This document shows, piece after piece, positions 16,282-25,287 of a stretch of 64,000 nucleotides of DNA. The DNA comes from Rhizobium sp. L51/94 (GTDB lineage: Bacteria > Pseudomonadota > Alphaproteobacteria > Rhizobiales > Rhizobiaceae). Made by a program: the position numbers and the translations under genes. The notes below the pieces were generated by a model. That model was given only the letters and a program-made list of their open reading frames with translations. It was not told where the DNA came from and ran no database searches. How positions within the stretch are numbered: the first letter of the stretch is position 1; every line of letters starts with the position of its first letter. Location: NCBI RefSeq assembly GCF_019355555.1, contig NZ_CP072142.1, positions 558,001-622,000 of the forward strand, written 5' to 3'.

Positions 16282-17874
16282 ATGACGTCGAAGTTTGGAA
16301 ATGAGAACCGGGACCCCCTTTCGACGGTTCAGTCTGCCGAAGGCGTGACTAGGCGTACCGTCTTGCAGGGTTCGCTCGCAGGCGCCGCATTGATGTTTAC
16401 GGGCAGCGGCGCATTTGCACAGGCTGCAACACCCAAGAGCGGCGGCCATCTGAAGATCGCCATGAACGGCGGCGCGTCGACCGATGCACTCGACCCCGCA
16501 AGCTACATCAGCGCCCTGCAATTTGTGCTGGCCCGCAGCTGGGGCGATACCCTGGTCGAGACCGACCCGACGACCGGCAAGGCGGTTCCGGCTCTGGCTG
16601 AATCATGGGAGACGACCGATGGCGGAACGACCTGGTCGTTCAAGATCCGGAAGAACGTGCGCTTTCATAATGGCGATGCGCTGAAAGTCGAGGACGTCGT
16701 CGAGACGCTGCGCCGCCACAGCGACAAAGCCTCCAAATCAGGCGCGCTCGGCTACCTCGCCAGCATCAAGTCCGTAGAGGCTTCGGGCGAGAATGTCGTC
16801 GTGACGCTGACCGAGCAAAACCGCGACCTGCCGCTGATCTTCAGCGTCTACAACCTCGTCATCCAGCCGAACGGTGGCAGGGGCGATCCCAATGCCGGTA
16901 TCGGCACCGGTCCCTTCAAGATCGTCCGCAACAATCCCGGCGTCCAAATCCTGCTTGAGAAGAACAAGGACGACTGGCATCCCAACCGTGGCTGGGTCGA
17001 CAGTGTCGAGATCCTGGCGATTGCCGACGTATCGGCGCGAACGGCCGCTCTGGCCTCGGGGCAGGTTCATTTCATCAATGCAATCAACCCCAATACGATC
17101 CCACTGCTGGGGCGAATGAAGAATATCACCATTCACAACACGCCCGGGCGCAGCCACTATACGATGCCCATGCTGGTCGACCAGAAACCGTTCGACAACG
17201 TCGATCTTCGCCTTGCCTTGAAATACGCCATCGATCGCAAATTTCTGCTGAAGCAGGTCCTTGGTGGATACGGGACGCTCGGCAACGACTTTCCTGTGAA
17301 TGCTGCCTTCGACATGTTTCCCGGCGACATTCCGCAGCGTGAATTCGATCCGGAGAAGGCTGCCTTCCACTACAAGAAATCCGGTTTCGACGGGGCCGTT
17401 CCAATCTATGCTGCCGACGTCATGCAGGGCGGCGTCGATATGGCGGTCATCCTGCGGGATGGCGCGGCGAAGGCCGGCATCAAGGTCGCCGTCAACCGCG
17501 TTCCGACGGACGGCTACTGGAGCGGCGTCTGGCGCAACAAGCCTTTCTGCGTCTCGTTTTTCGGAACGCGCCTGACGCAGGACCTGATCTATTCGCTCGA
17601 ATTCTATTCGAAATCAGCAAGCAACGAGTCGAAGTTCGACAATGCGAAATTCGACACGCTGCTGCTGGCCGCACGGGCCGAAGCAGACGAAGCGAAGCGC
17701 AAGGAGATGTACCGTGATATGGCACTCCTCGTGCGCGACGAGTCGGGTTCGATCATTCCCGTGTTCAACAACTACCTGAATGCGTCGAGCCCCGCCCTGA
17801 AGGGCTTCGTACCGGACGTCGGCAACGATCTCAGCAACGGATACATCGCATCACGCGTCTGGCTGGAGAGCTGA
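16282..17874 (+). CDS. Tat-exported peptide-type ABC substrate-binding protein (family 5)
   Basis: This 530-residue protein belongs to the DppA/OppA (SBP_bac_5) family, with features such as ALAESWETTDGGTTWSFKIRKNVRFHNGD. The N-terminus has a twin-arginine motif (TRRTVLQG, Arg24-Arg25) before a hydrophobic stretch ending AFAQA, so it is probably exported folded by Tat. AAAGGGGA precedes the ATG. No cognate permease or ATPase lies next to it, so it must use a transporter encoded elsewhere or act alone. The shared palindromes link it to the TetR gene and the demethylase, so its ligand may be the N-methylated or peptide-like compound broken down by that operon. Confidence 0.88.
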   Translation: MTSKFGNENRDPLSTVQSAEGVTRRTVLQGSLAGAALMFTGSGAFAQAATPKSGGHLKIAMNGGASTDALDPASYISALQFVLARSWGDTLVETDPTTGKAVPALAESWETTDGGTTWSFKIRKNVRFHNGDALKVEDVVETLRRHSDKASKSGALGYLASIKSVEASGENVVVTLTEQNRDLPLIFSVYNLVIQPNGGRGDPNAGIGTGPFKIVRNNPGVQILLEKNKDDWHPNRGWVDSVEILAIADVSARTAALASGQVHFINAINPNTIPLLGRMKNITIHNTPGRSHYTMPMLVDQKPFDNVDLRLALKYAIDRKFLLKQVLGGYGTLGNDFPVNAAFDMFPGDIPQREFDPEKAAFHYKKSGFDGAVPIYAADVMQGGVDMAVILRDGAAKAGIKVAVNRVPTDGYWSGVWRNKPFCVSFFGTRLTQDLIYSLEFYSKSASNESKFDNAKFDTLLLAARAEADEAKRKEMYRDMALLVRDESGSIIPVFNNYLNASSPALKGFVPDVGNDLSNGYIASRVWLES

Positions 17875-18058
17875 GGCAATCGGCGTGATCGTTGTCTGAT
17901 CGATTATCGCGCCGACCGTTCATCCCGCAATACTTCCGCGTTCGCCTCTCAGCGGACGACGAATTTCTATTGCTGTGGCTTTCCGCGGGTCGCACGAAAA
18001 AAAGATTGACCTGATAGCAGATGTCAGACCAATCTATCGGCAACGAGGGAACGAACGT

Positions 18059-18754
18059 TTGCTGACACCATTGCCTACTCAGGATCGGACGCGCCAGGTC
18101 ATCGATGCGTTGTCCGATTTCATAGAGAAAACCAACCTCCAATCCGGCGACCAACTGCCGACCGAGCGCGAGATGATGGGTGCCTTGTCCGTCGGTCGCT
18201 CGACCATTCGCGAGGTCATGACCCACTTCCAGGCGCTTGGGGTCGTAGAGACGCGCAAGGGGAGTGGCACCTACCTGCTGAAGCCGGTTTCCAAGGCAAC
18301 GATCCATATGCCGCTGTCAATGGACACCACGCATTTGCGCGACGTCCTGTTGCAGACACTCGAGGTTCGGCGCGGTATCGAATGCGAAGCTGGGATGGTG
18401 GCTGCCAGGAAGCGCACTCCGGAAGATCTTGCGATCATCGAGGAAAAGCTCGACGAGATGGAGCGCGTCCACATCGCCAAGGGCGCCTCCGGCCCCGAAG
18501 ACCTGGCGTTTCACCTCGCCGTCTATGACGCCACCCACAATCCACTATTCAAGCAGTTGCTGGAGCAGATGCGTGGCACCTTCGAGCGCTTCTGGACCCA
18601 TCCTTTCGACCGGGAAGACTTTGCGCGTCGGTCGTTTCCGTTCCACCGCACCCTGTTCAACGCGATCGTGGCACAGGATCCGGAGGCAGCGCGCCTCGAA
18701 ACATTGAAGATTCTCGACGTCGTCGAGGAAGACATCAAGGAAATGTCAAAATGA
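18059..18754 (+). CDS. GntR/FadR family transcriptional regulator
   Basis: The N-terminus has a GntR winged helix (QLPTEREMMGALSVGRSTIREVMTHFQALGVVETRKGSGTYL), followed by an all-helical FCD ligand domain of the FadR subgroup. The family usually represses catabolic genes and responds to an acid or amino-acid-derived ligand. I place the start at a TTG (18059) because GAGGGA lies 8 bases upstream; a GTG at 17975 would add 28 residues with no clear ribosome site. Its stop overlaps the ATG of the PLP enzyme gene (ATGA), so the two are co-translated, and the regulator probably controls that enzyme and perhaps the sugar ABC genes behind it. Confidence 0.85.
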   Translation: MLTPLPTQDRTRQVIDALSDFIEKTNLQSGDQLPTEREMMGALSVGRSTIREVMTHFQALGVVETRKGSGTYLLKPVSKATIHMPLSMDTTHLRDVLLQTLEVRRGIECEAGMVAARKRTPEDLAIIEEKLDEMERVHIAKGASGPEDLAFHLAVYDATHNPLFKQLLEQMRGTFERFWTHPFDREDFARRSFPFHRTLFNAIVAQDPEAARLETLKILDVVEEDIKEMSK

Positions 18755-19917
18755 CCGCAGAGCTCGGGCCATTCGATCTCGCATCACTGATTACCGCTCA
18801 TGACGAAGGCAATTATGCCGAAGCGGTGGTGCCTCCGATCTTCCAGACATCGCTTTTCACCTTCTCCGATTACGACGATATGATCGCCTCCTATCGCGGC
18901 GAAAAGGTCCGGCCCATCTACACCCGCGGCCTGAACCCGACGGTCCGGATGTTCGAGGAGATGCTGGCCAAGCTCGAGGCGGCCGAGGATGCGCTCGGAT
19001 TTGCCAGCGGCATGTCGGCGATCTCGTCAGCCGTGCTCACATTCGTCGAACCGGGCGACCGGATCGTCGCCGTCAAGCATATCTACCCCGATGCCTTTCG
19101 CCTGTTCGGCACGATCCTCAAGCGCATGAAGGTCGAGGTGACCTATGTCGATGGTCGCGACGAGGAGGCCGTCGCAAAGGCGCTTCCGGGCGCCAAGGTA
19201 TTCTACATGGAAAGCCCGACCAGCTGGGTGATGGAAGCCCACGACGTCGGCGCCCTTGCAACGCTCGCCAGGCAGCACGGTGTCGTTTCGATGATCGACA
19301 ACAGCTGGGCCAGCCCCTTTTTCCAGCAGCCGCTGACGCTGGGCGTCGATCTGGTCATTCATTCCGCCTCCAAATATCTCGGCGGCCATAGCGATGTCGT
19401 CGCTGGCGTTGTCGCGGGCTCGAAGGCGCTGATCGCAAGGATAAAGGCCGAGGCCTACCCCTATCTCGGCGGCAAGCTTTCGCCTTTCGATGCCTGGTTG
19501 CTCATCCGCGGCATGCGCACATTACCGCTGCGCATGAAGGCGCACGAAGCCGCAGCCATGACGATCGCCAGACGGCTGCAGAACCTCGACGTCGTCGAGG
19601 AGGTCTGCCATCCCGGCCTTGCCAACCGATTGCCGGCAGGCCTCAACGGCACGTCCGGCCTGTTCTCTTTCATTTTCCGCGAGGGCGTCGATATCCGGGC
19701 CTTCTCCGACCATCTCAGGCTTTTCAAGCTGGGCGTGAGCTGGGGTGGCCACGAGAGCCTCATCGTGCCCGGCGAAGTCGTCCTGCAGCAGAAGGCCCAG
19801 CCCAATTCCGCGCACACCTTCGGGATCAGCGCGCGGTCCGTCCGCCTGCATGTCGGTCTCGAAGGAACCCAGGCCTTGTGGAGAGATATCGAGGAAGCAA
19901 TCGCTGCAGCCTCGTAG
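18751..19917 (+). CDS. Cys/Met metabolism PLP-dependent enzyme (cystathionine beta-lyase-like)
   Basis: This 388-residue protein belongs to the Cys/Met metabolism PLP family. Markers are the sugar-like phosphate-cup segment GFASGMSAISSAV, the Asp of MIDNSWASPFFQQPL, and HSASKYLGGHSD with the PLP lysine at position 208. Members carry out beta- or gamma-elimination or replacement on cystathionine, homocysteine precursors or methionine. It starts within the stop of the GntR gene and is followed after 40 bases by a sugar-type ABC operon. This pairing is unusual for methionine biosynthesis and suggests a catabolic role. The precise reaction is not determinable here. Confidence 0.82.
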   Translation: MTAELGPFDLASLITAHDEGNYAEAVVPPIFQTSLFTFSDYDDMIASYRGEKVRPIYTRGLNPTVRMFEEMLAKLEAAEDALGFASGMSAISSAVLTFVEPGDRIVAVKHIYPDAFRLFGTILKRMKVEVTYVDGRDEEAVAKALPGAKVFYMESPTSWVMEAHDVGALATLARQHGVVSMIDNSWASPFFQQPLTLGVDLVIHSASKYLGGHSDVVAGVVAGSKALIARIKAEAYPYLGGKLSPFDAWLLIRGMRTLPLRMKAHEAAAMTIARRLQNLDVVEEVCHPGLANRLPAGLNGTSGLFSFIFREGVDIRAFSDHLRLFKLGVSWGGHESLIVPGEVVLQQKAQPNSAHTFGISARSVRLHVGLEGTQALWRDIEEAIAAAS

Positions 19918-19957
19918 GAACCATCAACAGGAAGAAAAACCGAAAAGGGGGAATAGC

Positions 19958-21217
19958 ATGAATAGACTGATAACAGCGGCACTCTTTACCGCGATGATGG
20001 CGGGAACCGCGTTCGCCGATACGACACTCAAGCTCGTCGAAGTCATCACCAGCCCCGAGCGTACCGAGACGCTCAAATCGCTCGTTGGCAAGTTCGAAGC
20101 GGCCAACCCCGGTACAAAGGTCGATATCATTTCGCTGCCCTGGAACGAAGCCTTCCAGAAATTCGCAACGATGGTCTCGGCCGGCGATACGCCCGATGTC
20201 ATGGAGATGCCGGATACCTGGCTGTCGCTCTATGGCAATAACGGTATGCTCGAAAGCCTCGAGCCCTATCTGGCGAAATGGGAGCACACCAAGGAACTGA
20301 CGCCACGTGCGCTGGAACTCGGCCGGGACGTCAAGAACACCGCCTACATGCTACCCTACGGCTTCTACCTGCGCGCGATGTTCTACAACAAGAAGCTGTT
20401 GGCACAGGCCGGCATTTCCGAGCCACCGAAGACCATGGACGATTTCGTCAAAGCCTCCGCGGCGGTCTCGAAGATCCCCGGAAAATACGGCTACTGCATG
20501 CGCGGCGGCCCCGGCGGCCTTAATGGCTGGATGATCTTTGCGGCCTCCATGGCGGGCGACAACACGTATTTCAAGCCGGACGGCACGTCGACCATGAACG
20601 ACGAAGGCTGGGCCAAGGGCATCGAGTGGATGGTCGATCTCTACAAGAAGGGATATGTGCCAAAGGATAGCGTCAACTGGGGCTTCAATGAGGTCGTAGC
20701 CGGCTTCTATTCGGGCACCTGCGCCTTCCTCGACCAGGATCCGGATGCACTGATCGCCGTTGCCGAGCGCATGAGCAAGGACGATTTCGGCGTCGCGCCC
20801 TTGCCGAAGGGACCGTCCGGCAAGTCTTTCCCGACGATCGGCTATGCTGGCTGGTCGATGTTTGCGACCACCCAGAACAAGGACCTGTCCTGGAAGCTGA
20901 TCGCCACCCTCGAGGGCCAGGAAGGCAACCTCGAATGGAACAAGAAGATCGGTGCGCTGCCGGCCTATACATCGGCAGAGAAGGATCCGTTCTATGCCGG
21001 TGACCAGTTCAAGGGCTGGTTCGAGGAACTGGCCGACAAGAACACGGTGCCGACTGTCATGCCGACCTATCTGGAGGAATTTGCCTTCTTCAAGGATTCG
21101 CTGGCCATCAAGACCTCGCAGCAGGCTTTGCTGGGCGATATCTCCGCCAAGGATCTTGCTGATCAATGGGCCGACTATCTGACCAAGGCGCAGCAGAAAT
21201 TTCTCTCCAAGAAATAG
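19958..21217 (+). CDS. Sugar ABC transporter substrate-binding protein (family 1)
   Basis: This 419-residue protein is a MalE/UgpB-type (SBP_bac_1) binding protein. It has a signal peptide (MNRLITAALFTAMMAGTAFA), then a body with LVGKFEAANPGTKVDIISLPW and GDTPDVMEMPDTW segments. It should deliver a carbohydrate or polyol to the permeases encoded behind it. AAAGGGGGAA lies at 19944-19953, before the ATG at 19958; the open frame extends upstream into the PLP gene without a ribosome site. A strong hairpin with a T-run follows the gene, as expected for a binding protein made in excess over its permeases. Confidence 0.9.
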   Translation: MNRLITAALFTAMMAGTAFADTTLKLVEVITSPERTETLKSLVGKFEAANPGTKVDIISLPWNEAFQKFATMVSAGDTPDVMEMPDTWLSLYGNNGMLESLEPYLAKWEHTKELTPRALELGRDVKNTAYMLPYGFYLRAMFYNKKLLAQAGISEPPKTMDDFVKASAAVSKIPGKYGYCMRGGPGGLNGWMIFAASMAGDNTYFKPDGTSTMNDEGWAKGIEWMVDLYKKGYVPKDSVNWGFNEVVAGFYSGTCAFLDQDPDALIAVAERMSKDDFGVAPLPKGPSGKSFPTIGYAGWSMFATTQNKDLSWKLIATLEGQEGNLEWNKKIGALPAYTSAEKDPFYAGDQFKGWFEELADKNTVPTVMPTYLEEFAFFKDSLAIKTSQQALLGDISAKDLADQWADYLTKAQQKFLSKK

Positions 21218-21226
21218 GGCTTGATG

Positions 21227-21254
21227 CGGCGACGGAGCAATCCGTCGCCGTTTT
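21227..21254 (+). terminator. GNRA-loop hairpin between binding-protein and permease genes
   Basis: CGGCGACGGA (21227-21236) pairs perfectly with TCCGTCGCCG (21241-21250) around a GCAA tetraloop, followed by TTTT. It starts 9 bases after the binding-protein stop. It has the form of an intrinsic terminator or a 3' mRNA stabiliser, and the downstream permeases need read-through. Confidence 0.65.
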
Positions 21255-21310
21255 CGCACACACTGTTGCCAGCCGCATTGCCGCTGCAAACCTGAACGGA
21301 CCTTTGGCCG

Positions 21311-22246
21311 ATGACCATGACCGCCTATACCGATGACAGGCGTCGAGACCGCAGGCCCTGGAAAAAGCGGCTCGCCGATGCCTCGGAACCCTATCTCTAC
21401 AGTGCACCGGCACTGATCCTGATCGTCGCCGTCATGCTGGTGCCGCTGGTGATTGGCGTCTCTTATGCCTTCCGGGATGTCCAGCTGCTGAAACCGTTTT
21501 CCGGCGGCTTCATCGGCCTCGATCACTTTCGCGATCTTTCCAAAGATGCAGCCTTTTACGGCGCGCTGAGAAACACCCTGTGGTGGACCGGCGCATCGGT
21601 CGTCCTGCAATTTGCCTTCGGGCTGATCCTTGCCCTGCTGCTGGACAAGCCATTCTGGGGGCGTGGCCTCGTTCAGGCCCTGGTGTTCCTGCCCTGGGCC
21701 GTGCCCTCCTTTCTGGCCGGTCTCAACTGGGCCTGGCTCTTCAATCCGGTGATCGGACCGATCCCGCATTGGCTGTTCGCACTCGGCCTGATGGATCAGC
21801 CCGACAACATCCTGTCCAACCCGCATTATGCGATGTGGGGGCCGATCGTTGCCAATGTCTGGTGGGGGATTCCGTTTTTCGCGATCACGCTTCTGGCCGC
21901 GCTGCAGGCAATCCCGCGCGATCTCTACGAGGCGGCCTCCATCGATGGGGCCAGCTGGTTCCAGCGGTTCCAATCGATCACGCTTCCATTCCTGGCACCG
22001 ACCATCGCCATCACCGTCCTGCTGCGAACGGTCTGGGTCTCCAATTTCGCTGACCTCATCGTCGTCATGACCGGCGGTGGCCCTGCTGATCGTACGCAGA
22101 TCGTCGCCAGCTACATCTTCACCCAGGCCTTCAAGCGGCTGGATTTTGGTTATGCGTCGGCCATCGCGCTGGTGCTGCTGGTGCTGTTGCTCGCCTATTC
22201 GATGGTGATCATTCTGCTCCGGCAGACATTGCTGAACAAGGACTAG
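21311..22246 (+). CDS. Sugar ABC transporter permease (MalF/UgpA type)
   Basis: This 311-residue inner-membrane protein has about six membrane segments and a permease EAA loop around residue 210 (DLYEAASIDGASWFQRFQSITLPFL), typical of the MalF/UgpA family. It pairs with the MalG-type permease encoded 4 bases downstream to form the channel. Translation may begin at 21311 or at a second ATG two codons later. The gene is separated from the binding-protein gene by a hairpin, but shares direction with it and with the permease and ATPase genes that follow. Confidence 0.9.
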   Translation: MTMTAYTDDRRRDRRPWKKRLADASEPYLYSAPALILIVAVMLVPLVIGVSYAFRDVQLLKPFSGGFIGLDHFRDLSKDAAFYGALRNTLWWTGASVVLQFAFGLILALLLDKPFWGRGLVQALVFLPWAVPSFLAGLNWAWLFNPVIGPIPHWLFALGLMDQPDNILSNPHYAMWGPIVANVWWGIPFFAITLLAALQAIPRDLYEAASIDGASWFQRFQSITLPFLAPTIAITVLLRTVWVSNFADLIVVMTGGGPADRTQIVASYIFTQAFKRLDFGYASAIALVLLVLLLAYSMVIILLRQTLLNKD

Positions 22247-22250
22247 GCCC

Positions 22251-23081
22251 ATGAGACGATCTTTCCTGCCCATCATCGCCCATCGGCTCGCTATCCTCGT
22301 CTACATCGTATTCGCCCTGTTTCCGCTGTTCTGGCTGTTGAAAGTTTCGCTGACGCCGAACGACCTCCTCTATACCGAGGGGGTGCGGATGTGGCCTTCG
22401 CGCACGACCTGGGAGCACTACGCGTTCGTGCTGGAGCACAGCGATTTTCCGACGTTCTTCAAAAACAGCGTGATCGTCTCGGCCTCTACCGCCATTGCCG
22501 TGACGATCTGCGCGTCATTGGCCGGCTATGCGCTGTCCCGCTTCGATTTTCGGGGCAAATACTGGATCGTGGCGCTCATGCTGCTGACGCAGATGTTTCC
22601 GCTGGTCATGCTGGTGGCGCCGATCTTCAAGATCCTCTCGCCTCTGCACCTGACAAACAGCCTGACCGGCCTGGTGATTGTCTACACGGCCTTCAACGTG
22701 CCCTTCGCGACCTTCCTGATGCAGTCATTCTTCGACGGCATTCCGAAGGAACTAGAAGAAGCCGCGATGATCGACGGCGCAACGCAATTCATCGCCTTCC
22801 GGCAGATCATCCTGCCGCTGACCTTGCCCGGCATTGCGGCAACGCTCGGCTTCGTTTTCACCGCAGCCTGGAGCGAGCTGCTCTTTGCCCTGATGCTGAT
22901 CAACGGCAACCAGGCGGCCACCTTCCCGGTCGGGCTCTTGACCTTCGTTTCCAAATTCTCGGTCGATTTCGGTCAGATGATGGCGGCGGGCGTCATGGCA
23001 CTCATTCCGGCCGGGCTGTTCTTCCTGCTCATTCAACGTTACCTCGTCCAGGGCCTGACGGCCGGCGCGGTCAAGGGATAG
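22251..23081 (+). CDS. Sugar ABC transporter permease (MalG/UgpE type)
   Basis: This 276-residue protein has six predicted membrane segments and the EAA loop EELEEAAMIDGATQFIAFRQIILPL (shown here as KELEEAAMIDGA then the ILPL end), which contacts the ATPase. It is the second half of the heterodimeric permease, with its partner encoded 4 bases upstream. The C-terminal end LVQGLTAGAVKG is typical of UgpE/MalG proteins. The ATPase gene begins 5 bases after its stop, so the genes are tightly linked. Confidence 0.9.
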   Translation: MRRSFLPIIAHRLAILVYIVFALFPLFWLLKVSLTPNDLLYTEGVRMWPSRTTWEHYAFVLEHSDFPTFFKNSVIVSASTAIAVTICASLAGYALSRFDFRGKYWIVALMLLTQMFPLVMLVAPIFKILSPLHLTNSLTGLVIVYTAFNVPFATFLMQSFFDGIPKELEEAAMIDGATQFIAFRQIILPLTLPGIAATLGFVFTAAWSELLFALMLINGNQAATFPVGLLTFVSKFSVDFGQMMAAGVMALIPAGLFFLLIQRYLVQGLTAGAVKG

Positions 23082-23086
23082 TCACC

Positions 23087-24145
23087 ATGGCATCGATCGA
23101 TATCCAGAACGTCAGGAAGGCCTACGGCCATGTGCAGGTGCTGCACGACGTAGACCTGCAGATCGAGGACGGCGAATTCATCGTGTTGGTCGGTCCCTCC
23201 GGATGCGGAAAGTCCACGCTGCTGCGCATGATCGCCGGTCTCGAGGACGTCACCGGTGGTGAAATCCGGATCGCCGGTCGCCGGGTCAACGAATTGCACC
23301 CGAAGGACCGCGACATCGCCATGGTGTTCCAGTCCTATGCTCTCTACCCGCACATGAATGTCGCCGGCAACATGAGCTACAGCCTGAAAATCCGGAAGAT
23401 CGCCAAGGAGAAGATCGCCGCGGCGGTGTCGCTGGCGTCTTCCAAGCTGGGTCTCGATCCGCTCCTCGAGCGGCGCCCCAAGGCACTGTCCGGCGGACAG
23501 AGGCAGCGTGTCGCCATGGGTCGGGCAATCGTGCGGGAGCCAAAGGCGTTTCTCTTCGACGAACCGCTCTCCAACCTCGATGCGCGTCTGCGCGAACAGA
23601 TGCGTGCCGAAATCAAGAAACTGCATGCCGATCTGAAAGCGACTTCGATTTACGTCACCCATGACCAGATCGAGGCGATGACGCTGGCGGACCGGATCGT
23701 CGCCATGCATGGAGGCGTTGTCCAGCAGGTCGGAAGCCCGCTCGAACTCTATGACCGCCCCGCCAATCTTTTCGTCGCAGGTTTTATCGGCTCTCCCGGC
23801 ATGAATTTTCTCGAGGCCAGCTACGACGGGCACCAGATGATCCTCGGGGATGGCACTCCAGTTCCGCTTGCCTCAACACCAATCGTCACGACCGGCGAAA
23901 AGGCAACGCTCGGCATCCGCCCGGAACACGTGGTCGTGACACGGAATGGATCTGGTATCAGTGCCGACGTGGACCTGATAGAGCCGACCGGTTTCGGTAT
24001 TATCCTCCACCTGAAGCTGCACGGCCTGCCATTCAAGATCTTCACACTCGATCGCGAAACCATGTCGATGGGCCCGAAAGTCTCCGTCGCCTTCCCGACC
24101 CAGCATCTGCATGTGTTTGACGGCGAAGGAAACAGAGCGACCTGA
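23087..24145 (+). CDS. Sugar ABC transporter ATP-binding protein (UgpC/MsmK type)
   Basis: This 352-residue protein has Walker A GPSGCGKST, Q-loop VFQSYALYPHM, signature LSGGQRQR, Walker B AFLFDEPLSNLDA and the H-loop TSIYVTHDQIEAM. A C-terminal TOBE regulatory domain (about 240-352) marks the CUT1 sugar-importer class. The start at 23087 is the first ATG after the permease stop and gives the normal family length; the frame is open upstream, but that part overlaps the permease. It completes the importer and lies tail-to-tail with a paralogous ATPase gene at 24192. Confidence 0.92.
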   Translation: MASIDIQNVRKAYGHVQVLHDVDLQIEDGEFIVLVGPSGCGKSTLLRMIAGLEDVTGGEIRIAGRRVNELHPKDRDIAMVFQSYALYPHMNVAGNMSYSLKIRKIAKEKIAAAVSLASSKLGLDPLLERRPKALSGGQRQRVAMGRAIVREPKAFLFDEPLSNLDARLREQMRAEIKKLHADLKATSIYVTHDQIEAMTLADRIVAMHGGVVQQVGSPLELYDRPANLFVAGFIGSPGMNFLEASYDGHQMILGDGTPVPLASTPIVTTGEKATLGIRPEHVVVTRNGSGISADVDLIEPTGFGIILHLKLHGLPFKIFTLDRETMSMGPKVSVAFPTQHLHVFDGEGNRAT

Positions 24146-24191
24146 TCGGCTGTTATGCCGGAATCCGAGAAGGCGCTGCTGTGTCAACGAC

Positions 24192-25262
24192 TTAAAGCGC
24201 GATCCCGCTGATGCGATCGAAGACGTAAACCTGGTCAGGGTTGATGTTGACGTTGAGCGCGGCGCCGTAGCTGACAGGGAACTCGCCATCCACAACGGCT
24301 GTCATTTGTTGGCCGGCAATCTCGAACAACACATGTGTCTGCGCACCGGTTGGTTCAACAAGCAGGGTCCGACCGCTGAGTGGTGATCCCTTTCCTGCCG
24401 GGTTCAAGTTCTCTGGACGCAAGCCGATCGTAACCTCCTGTCCCGACGTGACCCGCCTCTCGGCGGCAATGCGCAGCGCAGTCCCGTCCTTCAGCCGGAC
24501 AACTGGCTCGCCCGCCAGACCCTCCACCACGCCGTCGAGCACATTCATGGCAGGCGAGCCAATAAAGCCCGCGACGAACAGGTTGGCGGGGGTTCGGTAA
24601 AGTTCCAGGGGCGTGCCGTGCTGCTCTATCCTGCCCTGGTTGAGCACGACGATCCGGTCGGCAAGCGTCATGGCTTCGATCTGGTCATGGGTGACGTAGA
24701 TGGACGTCGTCTGGACCTTCTGGTGGAGCGTCTTGATCTCGGCACGCATCTGGACACGGAGTTTGGCGTCGAGATTGGACAGGGGCTCGTCGAAGAGGAA
24801 GACGGAGGGATTTCGCACGACGGCCCTGCCCATGGCCACCCGCTGGCGCTGGCCTCCGGAGAGCTGGGCCGGTTTCCTCTCAAGAAGCGCGGTCAGATCC
24901 AGCATCCGTGCCGCCTCGTTGACGCGCTGGTCGATCACAGTCTTCGGCTGCCCTGACAATTTGAGATTGAATGCCATGTTCTGCGCCACTGTCATGTGCG
25001 GATAGAGCGCGTATGACTGGAACACCATGGCAATGTTGCGCTCGCGGGGCGTCAGCGCGTTGACGATGTCGCCACCGATCAGCACATCGCCGCCGGTAAC
25101 CTCCTCCAGCCCGGCGATCATCCTCAGCAATGTCGACTTGCCACAACCGGATGGACCGACCAGAGCGATGAATTCCCCGTCGCTGATCGAGAGCGAGATG
25201 TCATGAATGACATCGAGCGCACCATAGGATTTGCGGAGGTTCTGAAGTTCGACGGATGCCAT
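24192..25262 (-). CDS. Sugar ABC transporter ATP-binding protein (UgpC/MsmK type), second system
   Basis: This 356-residue CUT1 ATPase has Walker A GPSGCGKST, signature LSGGQRQR, Walker B VFLFDEPLSNLDA, the H-loop TSIYVTHDQIEAM and a C-terminal TOBE domain. It is the last gene of the minus-strand importer operon and follows its permease gene by 25 bases. It is a clear paralogue of the ATPase encoded by the convergent operon 46 bases away; these ATPases are often interchangeable between systems. Confidence 0.92.
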   Translation of the reverse strand: MASVELQNLRKSYGALDVIHDISLSISDGEFIALVGPSGCGKSTLLRMIAGLEEVTGGDVLIGGDIVNALTPRERNIAMVFQSYALYPHMTVAQNMAFNLKLSGQPKTVIDQRVNEAARMLDLTALLERKPAQLSGGQRQRVAMGRAVVRNPSVFLFDEPLSNLDAKLRVQMRAEIKTLHQKVQTTSIYVTHDQIEAMTLADRIVVLNQGRIEQHGTPLELYRTPANLFVAGFIGSPAMNVLDGVVEGLAGEPVVRLKDGTALRIAAERRVTSGQEVTIGLRPENLNPAGKGSPLSGRTLLVEPTGAQTHVLFEIAGQQMTAVVDGEFPVSYGAALNVNINPDQVYVFDRISGIAL

Positions 25263-25287
25263 GCTTTGGATGCTCCAGTTGCGCCTG

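Noticed and set aside
20351..22276. A 641-residue open frame on the minus strand
   Set aside because: It runs antisense to the sugar binding-protein and MalF-type permease genes and has no recognisable domain. Long antisense frames are common in GC-rich coding DNA.
22391..23086. A long N-terminal extension of the first UgpC-type ATPase
   Set aside because: It overlaps the MalG-type permease gene in another frame and has no homology; the ATG at 23087 gives a normal ATPase.
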